This document shows positions 7,174 to 13,411 of a stretch of DNA of 13,411 bases, one piece after another. The translations under genes and the position numbers were made by a program. The stretch's first letter is position 1. Each line of letters begins with the position of its first letter. This DNA is from Mobilicoccus sp032100225 (GTDB lineage Bacteria; Actinomycetota; Actinomycetes; Actinomycetales; Dermatophilaceae), in the NCBI GenBank assembly GCA_032100225.1, contig DAMDJY010000094.1, positions 1-13,411 of the forward strand, given 5' to 3'. The notes beneath the pieces are model-generated. The model saw only the letters and a program-made list of their open reading frames with translations, had not been told where the DNA came from and did no database searches.

Positions 7174-7202
7174 AGCCTAAGTGAGTGAGCACTCACTCCG
7201 AA
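7174..7202 (-). promoter_or_regulatory. Promoter of the TetR-exporter operon, probably leaderless
   Basis: Reading the - strand, TTCGGA (7202-7197) serves as -35 and TAGGCT (7179-7174) as -10, with a 17-base spacer. Transcription would start about six bases on, at or next to the A of ATG 7167, giving a leaderless message. This fits the absence of a Shine-Dalgarno before that gene. Boxes are assigned by eye. Confidence 0.55.
7183..7198. promoter_or_regulatory. TetR-type operator palindrome
   Basis: GAGTGAG-CA-CTCACTC: perfect 7-base arms (7183-7189 and 7192-7198) around a 2-base centre. The TGAGTGAGCACTCACT core is a common operator type for TetR-family proteins. It fills most of the -35/-10 spacer, so a bound repressor would block RNA polymerase. 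Confidence 0.8.
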
Positions 7203-7278
7203 ATCGGATGTCGACCGGCGACCCGCCTCGGCCGGTGCGTACATCGGTGGGCCGCGGCCCGCCTCGCAGGGGCAGCCG

Positions 7279-8013
7279 TCAGCGGGTGCGCAGGGACGAG
7301 GCCAGCCAGGTCTGCAGCTCCACGAAGGCCCGCTGCTCCCCGGCCTCCTGGTACGAGGAGGTGTCGGACATCGTGAATCCGTGCGGCGCATCGGGATACA
7401 CGGCGCAGGAGAACTTCAACCCGGCCATCTTGAGGCTGCGATCCAGCTCGGCCTGCGCCTCGGGCGGGTTGAGCTTGTCGTTGTCGGCGTGCCCGAACAG
7501 GTAGGCAGCGCGCGTGCGACACAGCAGGGTGTGCGGGCTGTCGGGGGCGTCTTCGACCAGGTTGGCGCCGTGGAACCCCGCGACAGCAGCGACGTCGTTC
7601 GGACGCTCGGCCGCAGCGCGGATCGCCAGGCGGGCGCCCATGCAGAACCCCACCACCGCACCCGGCCTCGTCGTGTACCGGTCGAGCGTGTCGAACCAGT
7701 ACGGCACGTCGGCGTTCGACAGGTCGGGGGTGTAGGCCTGGACGCGCGGCATCGAGACCTTCATGAACGCGGCACGGTTGTCGGCGTCACGCAGGTCGAG
7801 GTCGGGCGCGAGTTCGGCAACGGTGCCCTCGCGGTAGAACACGTTGGGCAGCAGCACGACGTATCCCCACGACGCGATGCGATCGGCCATCTCCATCGTG
7901 CGTTCACGAACACCGATGGCATCCATGAAGAACACGACCCCGGGGCGGGGCGTCTCGTCGGGGCGGGTGAGGTAGGCCTCGGCCTGGCCCGCAGGGGTGG
8001 TGATCGTCAGCAT
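7279..8013 (-). CDS. Dienelactone hydrolase family protein
   Basis: A 244-residue alpha/beta hydrolase of the dienelactone hydrolase family, predicted cytosolic. The nucleophile is Cys124 in GFCMGAR, the acid Asp177 in LFGHADND (Asp179 is the alternative), and His211 in PHGF, giving the Cys-Asp-His triad typical of this family rather than Ser-Asp-His. The classical enzyme opens dienelactones in chlorocatechol breakdown, but no catabolic genes lie nearby, so the substrate here is unknown. I chose ATG 8013 because AGGAGG (8029-8024) lies 10 bases upstream; the GTG at 8022 would add three residues but abuts the ribosome site. It stands alone on the - strand: 196 bases after the binding-protein gene and 111 bases before the TetR gene, which has its own promoter. 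Confidence 0.9.
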   Translation of the reverse strand: MLTITTPAGQAEAYLTRPDETPRPGVVFFMDAIGVRERTMEMADRIASWGYVVLLPNVFYREGTVAELAPDLDLRDADNRAAFMKVSMPRVQAYTPDLSNADVPYWFDTLDRYTTRPGAVVGFCMGARLAIRAAAERPNDVAAVAGFHGANLVEDAPDSPHTLLCRTRAAYLFGHADNDKLNPPEAQAELDRSLKMAGLKFSCAVYPDAPHGFTMSDTSSYQEAGEQRAFVELQTWLASSLRTR

Positions 8014-8179
8014 CTCGTTCACCCCTCCTGACTACGGCACCGCGGCGCCTCCCGCAAGAGGCTGAAGGCACCGCGATGACGTCGATCAGTGAACGGCTCG
8101 GCACACCTTGGCGAACACGGCTGCGGTCCCGCCTGCGCCTCGACCCGTGACCCCGTCGACCGGCAGGCAGACCAGCTCA

Positions 8180-8208
8180 CCAGCCGGCCGGCGCGCACGT
8201 CCGGCTGG
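8180..8208 (-). terminator. Possible terminator of the compatible-solute importer operon
   Basis: CCAGCCGG (8180-8187) and CCGGCTGG (8201-8208) form an 8-bp stem around a 13-base GC-rich loop, beginning two bases after the stop of the binding-protein gene on the - strand. There is no T run afterwards, so the call is weak. Confidence 0.35.
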
Positions 8209-8209
8209 G

Positions 8210-9196
8210 TCAGCCGAGAGACTTGGACGTGAGGAACTCCTGAGCCACCGCAGCCGGGTCCTTGCGCTCGACGTCGACCTTGGTCAGCATCTGCTGGAGG
8301 TCCTCGGTGGTCAGGGCCTCCGAGACCTTGTCGAGGGTCTCGACGACCTTCTCGTCACCCGCGACACTCTTGTTGACCAGCGGCACGACGTTCTGGCTGC
8401 CGAACAGCCCCTTGTCGTCCTCGAGGGCGACAAGCTGGTGCTGGGCGTAGGCCGGGTCGGTGGAGAACACGTTGGCCGCGTCGACCTGCCCGTTGACGAG
8501 TGCCTGGATGACGGCCTGCCCGTTGAGTGCCCGCATCTGCTTGAACTCGACGCCGTAGGTGTCCTTGAGTCCGGGGACGCCCTGAGTACGAGACTTGAAC
8601 TCGGCCTGTGCGCCCAACGTCATGGTGGGCGCCTTGGCCTGCAGGTCGGACAGGGTGCGCAGCCCCTGCTCCTCGGCCGTCTTCTGGGTGACGGTGATGG
8701 TGTCCTTGTTCTCGGCCGCGCTCGGCTTGAGCACGGTGAGCTCCTGCGGCAGCACCGACTTGAGGTGGGTGTAGACCTCGTTGGGGTCGGTGCCGGAGAA
8801 CGTCTTGTCGTAGTGCACCGCCAACGCGCCCGTGTACTCGGGGATGACATTGATCGAGCCGTCGGTCATGCCGCGCAGGTAGGCCTCGCGGGCGCCGATG
8901 CCAAGGCGCGGTTCGGCCACCTGAAGCCCATTGGCCTTGAGCGCGCCCGTGTAGATCTGGGCGAGGAGTTTGGACTCGGAGAAGTCGGCAGACCCGACGG
9001 TGACAGTGCCCGACGGCGCCTGCGTCCCGGCGGGAGCGGCGTCCTTCTGCAGGGGGTCGCTGCCGCCACCGCAGGCGGCGGCCGAGAGCGTGGCGACGAG
9101 GGCGACGGCGACGCCGAGGCTCCTCCGAGTGGTCGTGCTGGTGGTGTTGCTGGTCACGAGGTGGCCTTTCTGCCGAGTGTGGAACGAGACGCTCAT
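8210..9196 (-). CDS. Glycine betaine/choline-type ABC importer binding protein (lipoprotein)
   Basis: A 328-residue extracytoplasmic binding protein of the OpuC/ProX/OsmF type. The N terminus is a lipoprotein signal: Arg-Arg, a hydrophobic stretch LGVAVALVATLSAAA, then Cys42 followed by GGG, so it is anchored by lipid to the outer face of the membrane. The mature part opens with TVTVGSADFSESKLLAQIY and contains INVIPEYTGAL, both typical of the quaternary-amine binding family. The start is uncertain. ATG 9196 overlaps the upstream permease stop (ATGA), the same junction type as elsewhere in the operon. GTG 9157 has AAAGG seven bases upstream and would give a more usual short signal peptide of 29 residues including the lipobox cysteine (315 residues in all). 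It is the last gene of the importer operon. The ligand is inferred from the family only. Confidence 0.9.
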   Translation of the reverse strand: MSVSFHTRQKGHLVTSNTTSTTTRRSLGVAVALVATLSAAACGGGSDPLQKDAAPAGTQAPSGTVTVGSADFSESKLLAQIYTGALKANGLQVAEPRLGIGAREAYLRGMTDGSINVIPEYTGALAVHYDKTFSGTDPNEVYTHLKSVLPQELTVLKPSAAENKDTITVTQKTAEEQGLRTLSDLQAKAPTMTLGAQAEFKSRTQGVPGLKDTYGVEFKQMRALNGQAVIQALVNGQVDAANVFSTDPAYAQHQLVALEDDKGLFGSQNVVPLVNKSVAGDEKVVETLDKVSEALTTEDLQQMLTKVDVERKDPAAVAQEFLTSKSLG

Positions 9197-9963
9197 GGGG
9201 TGGCCTGAGACTGCACGGCTGCTGCCCCGGGTTGGACCTGGGTATCGACGGGCTGACGGCGGGCGCGGCCGGTGCGCGATGCTCGTCCCCCGTCACTCAG
9301 GCCTGGTGAGACGAGGAATCGCGTGATCATGGCGAGCACTCCGTCGACGACGAGGGCGACGATCGCCACGAGGAGTGCCCCTCCGGCCATTTGTGCGTAG
9401 TTGCCGGAGGCGAGGCCGTCGATGAGAAACCGGCCCAGACCGCCCAGGCTGATGTAGGACGCGATCGTCGCCGTGGCGATGACCTGCAGCGTCGCGCTGC
9501 GCAGGCCCGAGAGGACCAGCGGAAGCGCGCAGGGCAGTTCGACGCCGAAGAGAACCTGCCGGGGCGTCATTCCCAGCCCGCGGGCAGCGTCGCGAGCTGC
9601 CGGGTCGACGGCCTCGACCCCCGCGTAGGCCCCCGAGAGCAGGGCGGGCATCGCGAGGATGATCAGCACGAGCAGGCTCGGGACGACGAAGGCCAGGTCG
9701 CCGTCGATCCGCGGCCCGAGCCAGAGGGCGAACGCGAACAGCAGGCCGAGGCTCGGCACGGCTCGTGCCGCGTTGGCCGAGCTGACGAGCCATTTGCCGC
9801 GCCCGGTGTGGCCGATGACCAGGCCGATCGGGATGGCGATCAGGGCCGCGACGAGGATGACCACGGCGGAGTAGCCGAGATGCTCGGCGATGCGGGTGGG
9901 AATGCCTGCGCGGCCTGACCAGGTGGCGGGATCGGAGAACCATTCGAGGAGACGCTCGATCAT
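9193..9963 (-). CDS. Quaternary-amine ABC importer permease, second subunit
   Basis: A 256-residue integral membrane permease (BPD_transp_1 fold) with five or six hydrophobic segments, beginning about residue 33. The ATPase-contacting EAA loop is visible at about 118-147 (AARDAARGLGMTPRQVLF, then VELPCALP). ARAVPSLGLLFAF (66-78) and YISLGGLGRFLIDGL are typical of OpuCB/OpuCD-like permeases. A polar tail of about 35 residues follows the last helix and is likely cytoplasmic and disordered. ATG 9963 overlaps the stop of the first permease (ATGA, 9960-9963). Its own stop overlaps an ATG of the binding-protein gene in the same way, so translation is probably coupled throughout. Confidence 0.92.
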   Translation of the reverse strand: MIERLLEWFSDPATWSGRAGIPTRIAEHLGYSAVVILVAALIAIPIGLVIGHTGRGKWLVSSANAARAVPSLGLLFAFALWLGPRIDGDLAFVVPSLLVLIILAMPALLSGAYAGVEAVDPAARDAARGLGMTPRQVLFGVELPCALPLVLSGLRSATLQVIATATIASYISLGGLGRFLIDGLASGNYAQMAGGALLVAIVALVVDGVLAMITRFLVSPGLSDGGRASRTGRARRQPVDTQVQPGAAAVQSQATP

Positions 9964-10604
9964 CGGGCACCTCCTGCCCGCACCCAGGGCGTGAGGAGCC
10001 GGGCGACCAGGATGATCACGAGGTCGAACATCAGCGCCAGGAGCACGGTGGCGAGGATGCCGACGAGCAGCACCTCGGGGTAGGCGCGGCTGTAACCGTC
10101 GGTGAGCAGGTTGCCCAGCTGCGCGACACCGATGAGGGAGGCGACGCTGACGATGCTGACGTTGCTCACCGCAGCAACCCGCAGGCCGGCCGCGATGACG
10201 GGAACCGCCAGCGGCAGCTCGACCTTGAAGGCGCGGGCCAGGCCGCCGTAGCCCATCGCTGTGGCCGCGGCGCGGACGTGCTCGGGCACCGAGTCGAGAC
10301 CGTCGGCGACGGTGCGCACGAGCAGGGCCAGCGTGTAGACGGTCATGGCGACCAGCACGTTGAGCGGGTCGAGCATGCGCGTGCCGAGGATCAGCGGCAT
10401 GAGAACGAACAGCGCGAGCGACGGGATCGTGTAGAGCAGACCGGCTCCGACCACGAGGAAGGGCCGCACCCGCGACCACCGGTGGGCGGCCCACCCGAGC
10501 GGCAGCGACAACAGAAGCCCGACGAGCAGCGGGATGCCCGCGAGCCACCCGTGCGCCGCGGCGAGCGAGGCGACGGTGTCCAGATTGTCGGGGAGCCAGG
10601 TCAC
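9960..10604 (-). CDS. Quaternary-amine ABC importer permease, first subunit
   Basis: A 214-residue integral membrane permease with several hydrophobic segments. The EAA loop lies at about 108-135 (EHVRAAATAMGYGGLARAF, then VELPLAVP), the site that docks on the ATPase. LLYTIPSLALFVLMP (57-70) and SLIGVAQLGNLL (156-167) are characteristic of the OpuC/OsmW-type permeases. It starts at GTG 10604, whose last bases form the stop of the ATPase gene (GTGA overlap), so a separate ribosome site is not needed. Two different permeases plus one ATPase and one binding protein is the usual composition for this class. Confidence 0.92.
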   Translation of the reverse strand: MTWLPDNLDTVASLAAAHGWLAGIPLLVGLLLSLPLGWAAHRWSRVRPFLVVGAGLLYTIPSLALFVLMPLILGTRMLDPLNVLVAMTVYTLALLVRTVADGLDSVPEHVRAAATAMGYGGLARAFKVELPLAVPVIAAGLRVAAVSNVSIVSVASLIGVAQLGNLLTDGYSRAYPEVLLVGILATVLLALMFDLVIILVARLLTPWVRAGGAR

Positions 10605-11701
10605 GGAACCCCGCCGTCCTCGTCCACCCCGGCTCGGCCGGCCGATTCGATCACGTCGAGCACCTCACCCGGGTGCACGACACCGGCCAGCACACCGTCG
10701 TCGTCGACGACGACACCACGGCGGCTCGGGGAGGACAGCGCGGCATCGAGATAGGCGCGCAACGTTCCACCCCGCTGCGCGAGTGTGCCGCCCAGACGCA
10801 GGTCGTCGGGGCCGATGGGCCGCCCGCCCGCCTGATCGCCTCGGACCCACCCCTGGGGGCGACCCTCGTCATCGACGACGAGGACCCACTCGGCACCGCC
10901 GGGTGCTTCGCCGAGTCGAGCCGTGGGCTCGCTGTGCAGCGGGATGTCGGCCCCCTGAAAGGCCAGCGAACGGTAGCCGCGGTCGCGCCCGACGAAGGAG
11001 GCCACGAAGTCGTCGGTGGGTTCGGCGAGCAGCCTGGCCGGGGCGTCGACCTGCGCCAGACGCCCGCCGACGCGCAGGACTGCGACCTGATTGCCGAGCT
11101 TGACGGCCTCGTCGATGTCGTGGGTGACCAGCAGGATCGTCTTGTGCAATTGCTCCTGGAGCGTCAGCAACTCGTCCTGCAGCCCATCGCGAACGACCGG
11201 ATCGACGGCACTGAACGGCTCGTCCATGAGCAACACCGGCGGGTCGGCCGCGAGGGCCCGCGCCACCCCGACGCGCTGCTGCTGGCCACCGGAGAGTTGT
11301 GCGGGGTAGCGCCCGCCCAGATCGGCACCGAGCCCGACGACCTCCAGGAGTTCGCGAGCGCGCTCCCGAGCCTTGGACGTCGACCAGCCGAGCAGCTTGG
11401 GGACCGTCATGACATTGCGCTCGACGGTGAGGTGCGGAAAGAGTCCACCGTGTTGGATGACGTAACCGATACCGCGGCGGAGTTCCGTCTGCGACATCGA
11501 CGCGGTGTCGGTGCCGTCGAGGGCGATGGTGCCGGATGTCGGCTCCACCATGCGGTTGACCATGCGCAATGAGGTGGTCTTGCCGCAGCCCGACGGCCCG
11601 ACCAGCACAGTGATCTGCCCCTGAGGCACCTCCAGGGTGAGGTCGTCGACGGCGATCGTGCCGCCTGGATACGCCTTGGTGACGCGGTCGAACCGGATCA
11701 T
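10601..11701 (-). CDS. Quaternary-amine (glycine betaine/carnitine/choline) ABC importer ATPase with CBS-like tail
   Basis: A 366-residue cytoplasmic ATPase. Motifs: Walker A GPSGCGKT 35-42, Q-loop Gln83, signature LSGGQ 136-140, Walker B VLLMDE ending Glu161, switch His194. All are intact. After the ATPase domain (to about 240) a C-terminal region contains two segments that look like CBS halves, WVLVVDDEGRPQGWV and RGVVVDDDGVLAGVV followed by a helix. In OpuA and related ATPases such CBS pairs sense ionic strength or nucleotides and gate transport. I start at ATG 11701 (MIRFDRVTKAY matches the family N terminus; GGAG lies three bases upstream). A longer frame from TTG 11731 adds ten residues unlike the family. 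It is first in a four-gene operon. The promoter should lie in the 97 bases upstream, but I see no clear boxes. Confidence 0.93.
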   Translation of the reverse strand: MIRFDRVTKAYPGGTIAVDDLTLEVPQGQITVLVGPSGCGKTTSLRMVNRMVEPTSGTIALDGTDTASMSQTELRRGIGYVIQHGGLFPHLTVERNVMTVPKLLGWSTSKARERARELLEVVGLGADLGGRYPAQLSGGQQQRVGVARALAADPPVLLMDEPFSAVDPVVRDGLQDELLTLQEQLHKTILLVTHDIDEAVKLGNQVAVLRVGGRLAQVDAPARLLAEPTDDFVASFVGRDRGYRSLAFQGADIPLHSEPTARLGEAPGGAEWVLVVDDEGRPQGWVRGDQAGGRPIGPDDLRLGGTLAQRGGTLRAYLDAALSSPSRRGVVVDDDGVLAGVVHPGEVLDVIESAGRAGVDEDGGVP

Positions 11702-11798
11702 GCGCTCCAACGTAGCGGGCCTGACCGACAACCGCCCTCTGGGACGAATCGGACACGCGCGCAGAGCCGTCAGGGAGGCGCGGCGTCTCGGCGGGGAT

Positions 11799-12449
11799 TC
11801 AGCGGGCCGGCAGGAGGGTGTCGACGAGATGGCGGGCGGCCAGGTCGTGCCACTCGGATGCGCGTCGGATCATGCCGTGGCCACAGCCGGCCAGCTCCTC
11901 ATACCGCACGGATCCGCCCGCCTCGCGCAGGCGGCCGACGAACTCACGGCTGTCCTCGGCCGGGCACACCCGGTCACTGGCACCTTGGACGATGAGGACG
12001 TCCCGGTCGACGAGATGCTCCACGGCGTCGTGGGGTGTCACCCACGGCGCGAGTCCGACGACGCTGCGCACCTGACCGTGACCGGCAGCAGCGAGAGCGG
12101 TGCGTCCGCCGAGGGAATGGCCGAGGAGACCGATCGGCAGCTCAGGGGTACGGGCCGAGATGTCGGCGAGCAACAACCTCGCCTGACCGAGCGTCGTCTG
12201 CTCGCCACCGTTCCACCCCGTCTGGGTGTGCCGCACACGCAGGACGGCGATGCGGTCGTCGCTGAGCTCGCGGATCGCGCGTGCGAACGGCACCAGCCGC
12301 GCATACGCCGGGCTCCAACTGCTCGTCGCGTTGAACCCGCGCTCCGGCCCGCCGTGCAGACTCACGACGACGGCCTCGATGGGGCGCCGCCCCCGATCCA
12401 CGGTGTGCCTGGCCCGCTCCAACGGGTGGTGGCGCAGGATCCGCGACAT
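11799..12449 (-). CDS. Small alpha/beta hydrolase (lysophospholipase/esterase-like)
   Basis: A 216-residue serine hydrolase, predicted cytosolic with no signal peptide. The nucleophile elbow is GHSLGG with Ser112. The acid is probably Asp159 in IVQGASDRVCP and the base His191 in GCGHGM, at the usual spacing. VVSLHGG near residue 30 is the oxyanion-loop motif. The substrate cannot be predicted: esterases, lysophospholipases and haloperoxidase-like proteins share this pattern. ATG 12449 lies seven bases after the stop of dcd on the same strand, so the two genes are likely co-transcribed; only a weak GAG precedes the start. No functional link to nucleotide metabolism is apparent. A 97-base gap separates it from the importer operon downstream. 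Confidence 0.88.
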   Translation of the reverse strand: MSRILRHHPLERARHTVDRGRRPIEAVVVSLHGGPERGFNATSSWSPAYARLVPFARAIRELSDDRIAVLRVRHTQTGWNGGEQTTLGQARLLLADISARTPELPIGLLGHSLGGRTALAAAGHGQVRSVVGLAPWVTPHDAVEHLVDRDVLIVQGASDRVCPAEDSREFVGRLREAGGSVRYEELAGCGHGMIRRASEWHDLAARHLVDTLLPAR

Positions 12450-12456
12450 GACTCGA

Positions 12457-13032
12457 CTACACGTCTGCGCGGGTGAACCCAGCGAACGAGCGGCTCGCCG
12501 TCGGGCCGCGCTGGCCCTGGTAGTGGGAGCCGTACACCGAACTGCCGTAAGGGTGCTCGGCGGGTGAGGACAGCTTGAAGAAGCAGAGCTGCCCGATCTT
12601 CATCCCCGGGTACAGCTTGATCGGGAGCGTCGCGACGTTGCTCAATTCGAGCGTCACGTGCCCCTCGAAACCGGGGTCGACGAACCCGGCCGTCGCGTGC
12701 GTCAACAGCCCGAGGCGCCCCAGGGAGGACTTGCCCTCGACCCGCGCCGCGACGTCGTCGGGCAGGGCGACGGTCTCGTAGATCGACCCTAGGACGAATT
12801 CACCGGGGTGCAGCACGAAGGCGTCGTCGGGCTCGACCTCGACCAGGCGGGTGAGGTCGGGCTGCTCCTCGGCGGGGTCGATGTACGGGTACTTGTGGTT
12901 GTCGAACAACCGGAAGTACCGATCGAGGCGCACGTCGATGCTGGAGGGTTGCACCATCCCCACGTCGTAGGGGTCGAGACGGACCCGTCCGGCGTCGATC
13001 TGAGCCTTGATGTCGCGATCGGAGAGCAGCAC
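12457..13032 (-). CDS. dcd: dCTP deaminase, probably dUMP-forming
   Basis: A 191-residue cytosolic enzyme that converts dCTP to a precursor of dTMP. The trimeric dUTPase-like fold is evident. RVEGKSSLGRLGLLTHATAGFVDPGFEGHVTLELSNV-type core motifs give Ser102, Arg106, Ala115, Asp119 and catalytic Glu129; Gln148, Tyr162 and Gln174 near the C terminus contact nucleotide. These positions, including Ala115, match as I recall the Mycobacterium tuberculosis enzyme, which deaminates dCTP and cleaves the product to dUMP (EC 3.5.4.30); the bifunctional reading is inference. Length agrees with the family. The start is GTG 13032 (VLLSDRDIK with Val read as Met), the only start that fits the family N terminus. 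No Shine-Dalgarno precedes it, but TAGCGT (13044-13039) ends six bases upstream and could be a -10 box of a leaderless message. Confidence 0.96.
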   Translation of the reverse strand: MLLSDRDIKAQIDAGRVRLDPYDVGMVQPSSIDVRLDRYFRLFDNHKYPYIDPAEEQPDLTRLVEVEPDDAFVLHPGEFVLGSIYETVALPDDVAARVEGKSSLGRLGLLTHATAGFVDPGFEGHVTLELSNVATLPIKLYPGMKIGQLCFFKLSSPAEHPYGSSVYGSHYQGQRGPTASRSFAGFTRADV

Positions 13033-13334
13033 GGGGTCACGCTACCGTGCCCGCCCCGCTGTGGATCGTTCCTGATTAACTGTGCAGCTGGCGGCGATGA
13101 CCGGCCTACACGAACAGGTCGACCGGATGACATGCGTCGTCGGTCGGTCGTTGGTGTGAAACCTGGAGCATGACGGAACCCGTGAAGAGTCTGGACGTAG
13201 GGATCACTCAGGGCCCCCGGGGGCGGGGCCGACAAGGACAGGGCGAGGGCATCACGAAACGGTCACATCACACGAACCGAGCGGTGTTGCGAGGGGACTC
13301 GCCTCACCGTCCCGCCAGACCGATCGGATGTCTC
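13033..13334. other. 302-base gene-free region between divergent genes
   Basis: No convincing gene. It should carry the promoters of dcd (-) and of the secreted-protein gene (+). For dcd a -10-like TAGCGT sits at 13044-13039 on the - strand, with only a poor -35. A perfect 12-bp palindrome GCCCCCGGGGGC lies at 13213-13224, within a very GC-rich patch. The frame of the right-edge gene is open back to ATG 13170, but the intervening 55 codons are rich in R, G and H and do not look coding. Confidence 0.5.
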
Positions 13335-13411
13335 ATGCGCCTGCGCACCACGGCCGTCACGGCCACCCTCACCGCTGCCCTTCTCGCTCCCGGAGCCGCC
13401 GCCTCGGCGAG
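13335..13411 (+). CDS. Start of a secreted protein gene, cut by the right edge of the window
   Basis: From ATG 13335 the first 25 codons read MRLRTTAVTATLTAALLAPG then AAASA: two arginines, a hydrophobic core and an Ala-rich end with a likely signal peptidase site (AxA). This is a typical actinobacterial Sec signal peptide, so the product is exported. Nothing of the mature protein is visible, so function is unknown. The ribosome site is weak. ATG 13170 in the same frame and GTG 13284 would bury the signal sequence inside the protein and are less likely; ATG 13328 is in another frame and gives a His/Arg-rich peptide. It points away from dcd. Confidence 0.6.
   Translation, partial: MRLRTTAVTATLTAALLAPGAAASA

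Noticed and set aside
7250..7261. Perfect palindrome GGGCCGCGGCCC between the dienelactone hydrolase-family gene and the TetR promoter
   Set aside because: A loop-free 12-bp GC palindrome is unsurprising at this base composition, and it lies away from the promoter boxes; there is no T run to make it a terminator.
13170..13334. In-frame upstream extension of the right-edge gene from ATG 13170
   Set aside because: The extension is Arg/Gly/His-rich and would place a clear signal peptide 55 residues inside the protein. The GGAG before ATG 13170 is only one base away from it.

Overview
The window looks like a stretch of chromosome from a high-GC Gram-positive bacterium (Actinomycetota, perhaps a Micrococcales-type lineage; the genus cannot be fixed from sequence reading alone). 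The support is strong G/C bias in third codon positions with long antisense shadow frames, GTG starts, probable leaderless starts, and a dCTP deaminase that matches the actinobacterial, dUMP-forming type. I see no insertion sequence, phage gene, tRNA, rRNA or CRISPR array. The gene content is ordinary core and stress-related material rather than a clear novel island.

Left third (+ strand): the 3' part of an Ala/Pro/Glu-rich protein of unknown function, carrying the same short motif at both ends of its visible part, is closed by a strong terminator hairpin. Next come an aldo/keto reductase that resembles the methylglyoxal reductase YeaE and, after a 367-base gene-free stretch with strong inverted repeats, a DJ-1/PfpI (Hsp31/glyoxalase III-like) protein. 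Together these two suggest reactive-carbonyl detoxification, which is inference.

Middle (- strand): transcription runs leftward through a dienelactone hydrolase-family gene and then a TetR regulator with two ABC exporter half-transporter genes. The last three form one operon with overlapping stop and start codons. A 16-bp palindromic operator sits exactly in the -35/-10 spacer of the TetR promoter, so the operon is probably autoregulated. The two half-transporters have complementary degenerate ATPase motifs, the hallmark of a heterodimeric exporter with one consensus and one degenerate ATP site.

Right part (- strand): a four-gene compatible-solute (glycine betaine/carnitine/choline, OpuC/OsmF type) importer operon in the order ATPase with a CBS-like tail, permease, permease, lipoprotein binding protein. 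Every junction can be read as a 4-base overlap. Upstream of it lie dcd and a small alpha/beta hydrolase 7 bases apart. At the right edge, after about 300 gene-free bases, a + strand gene begins with a signal peptide and runs off the window.
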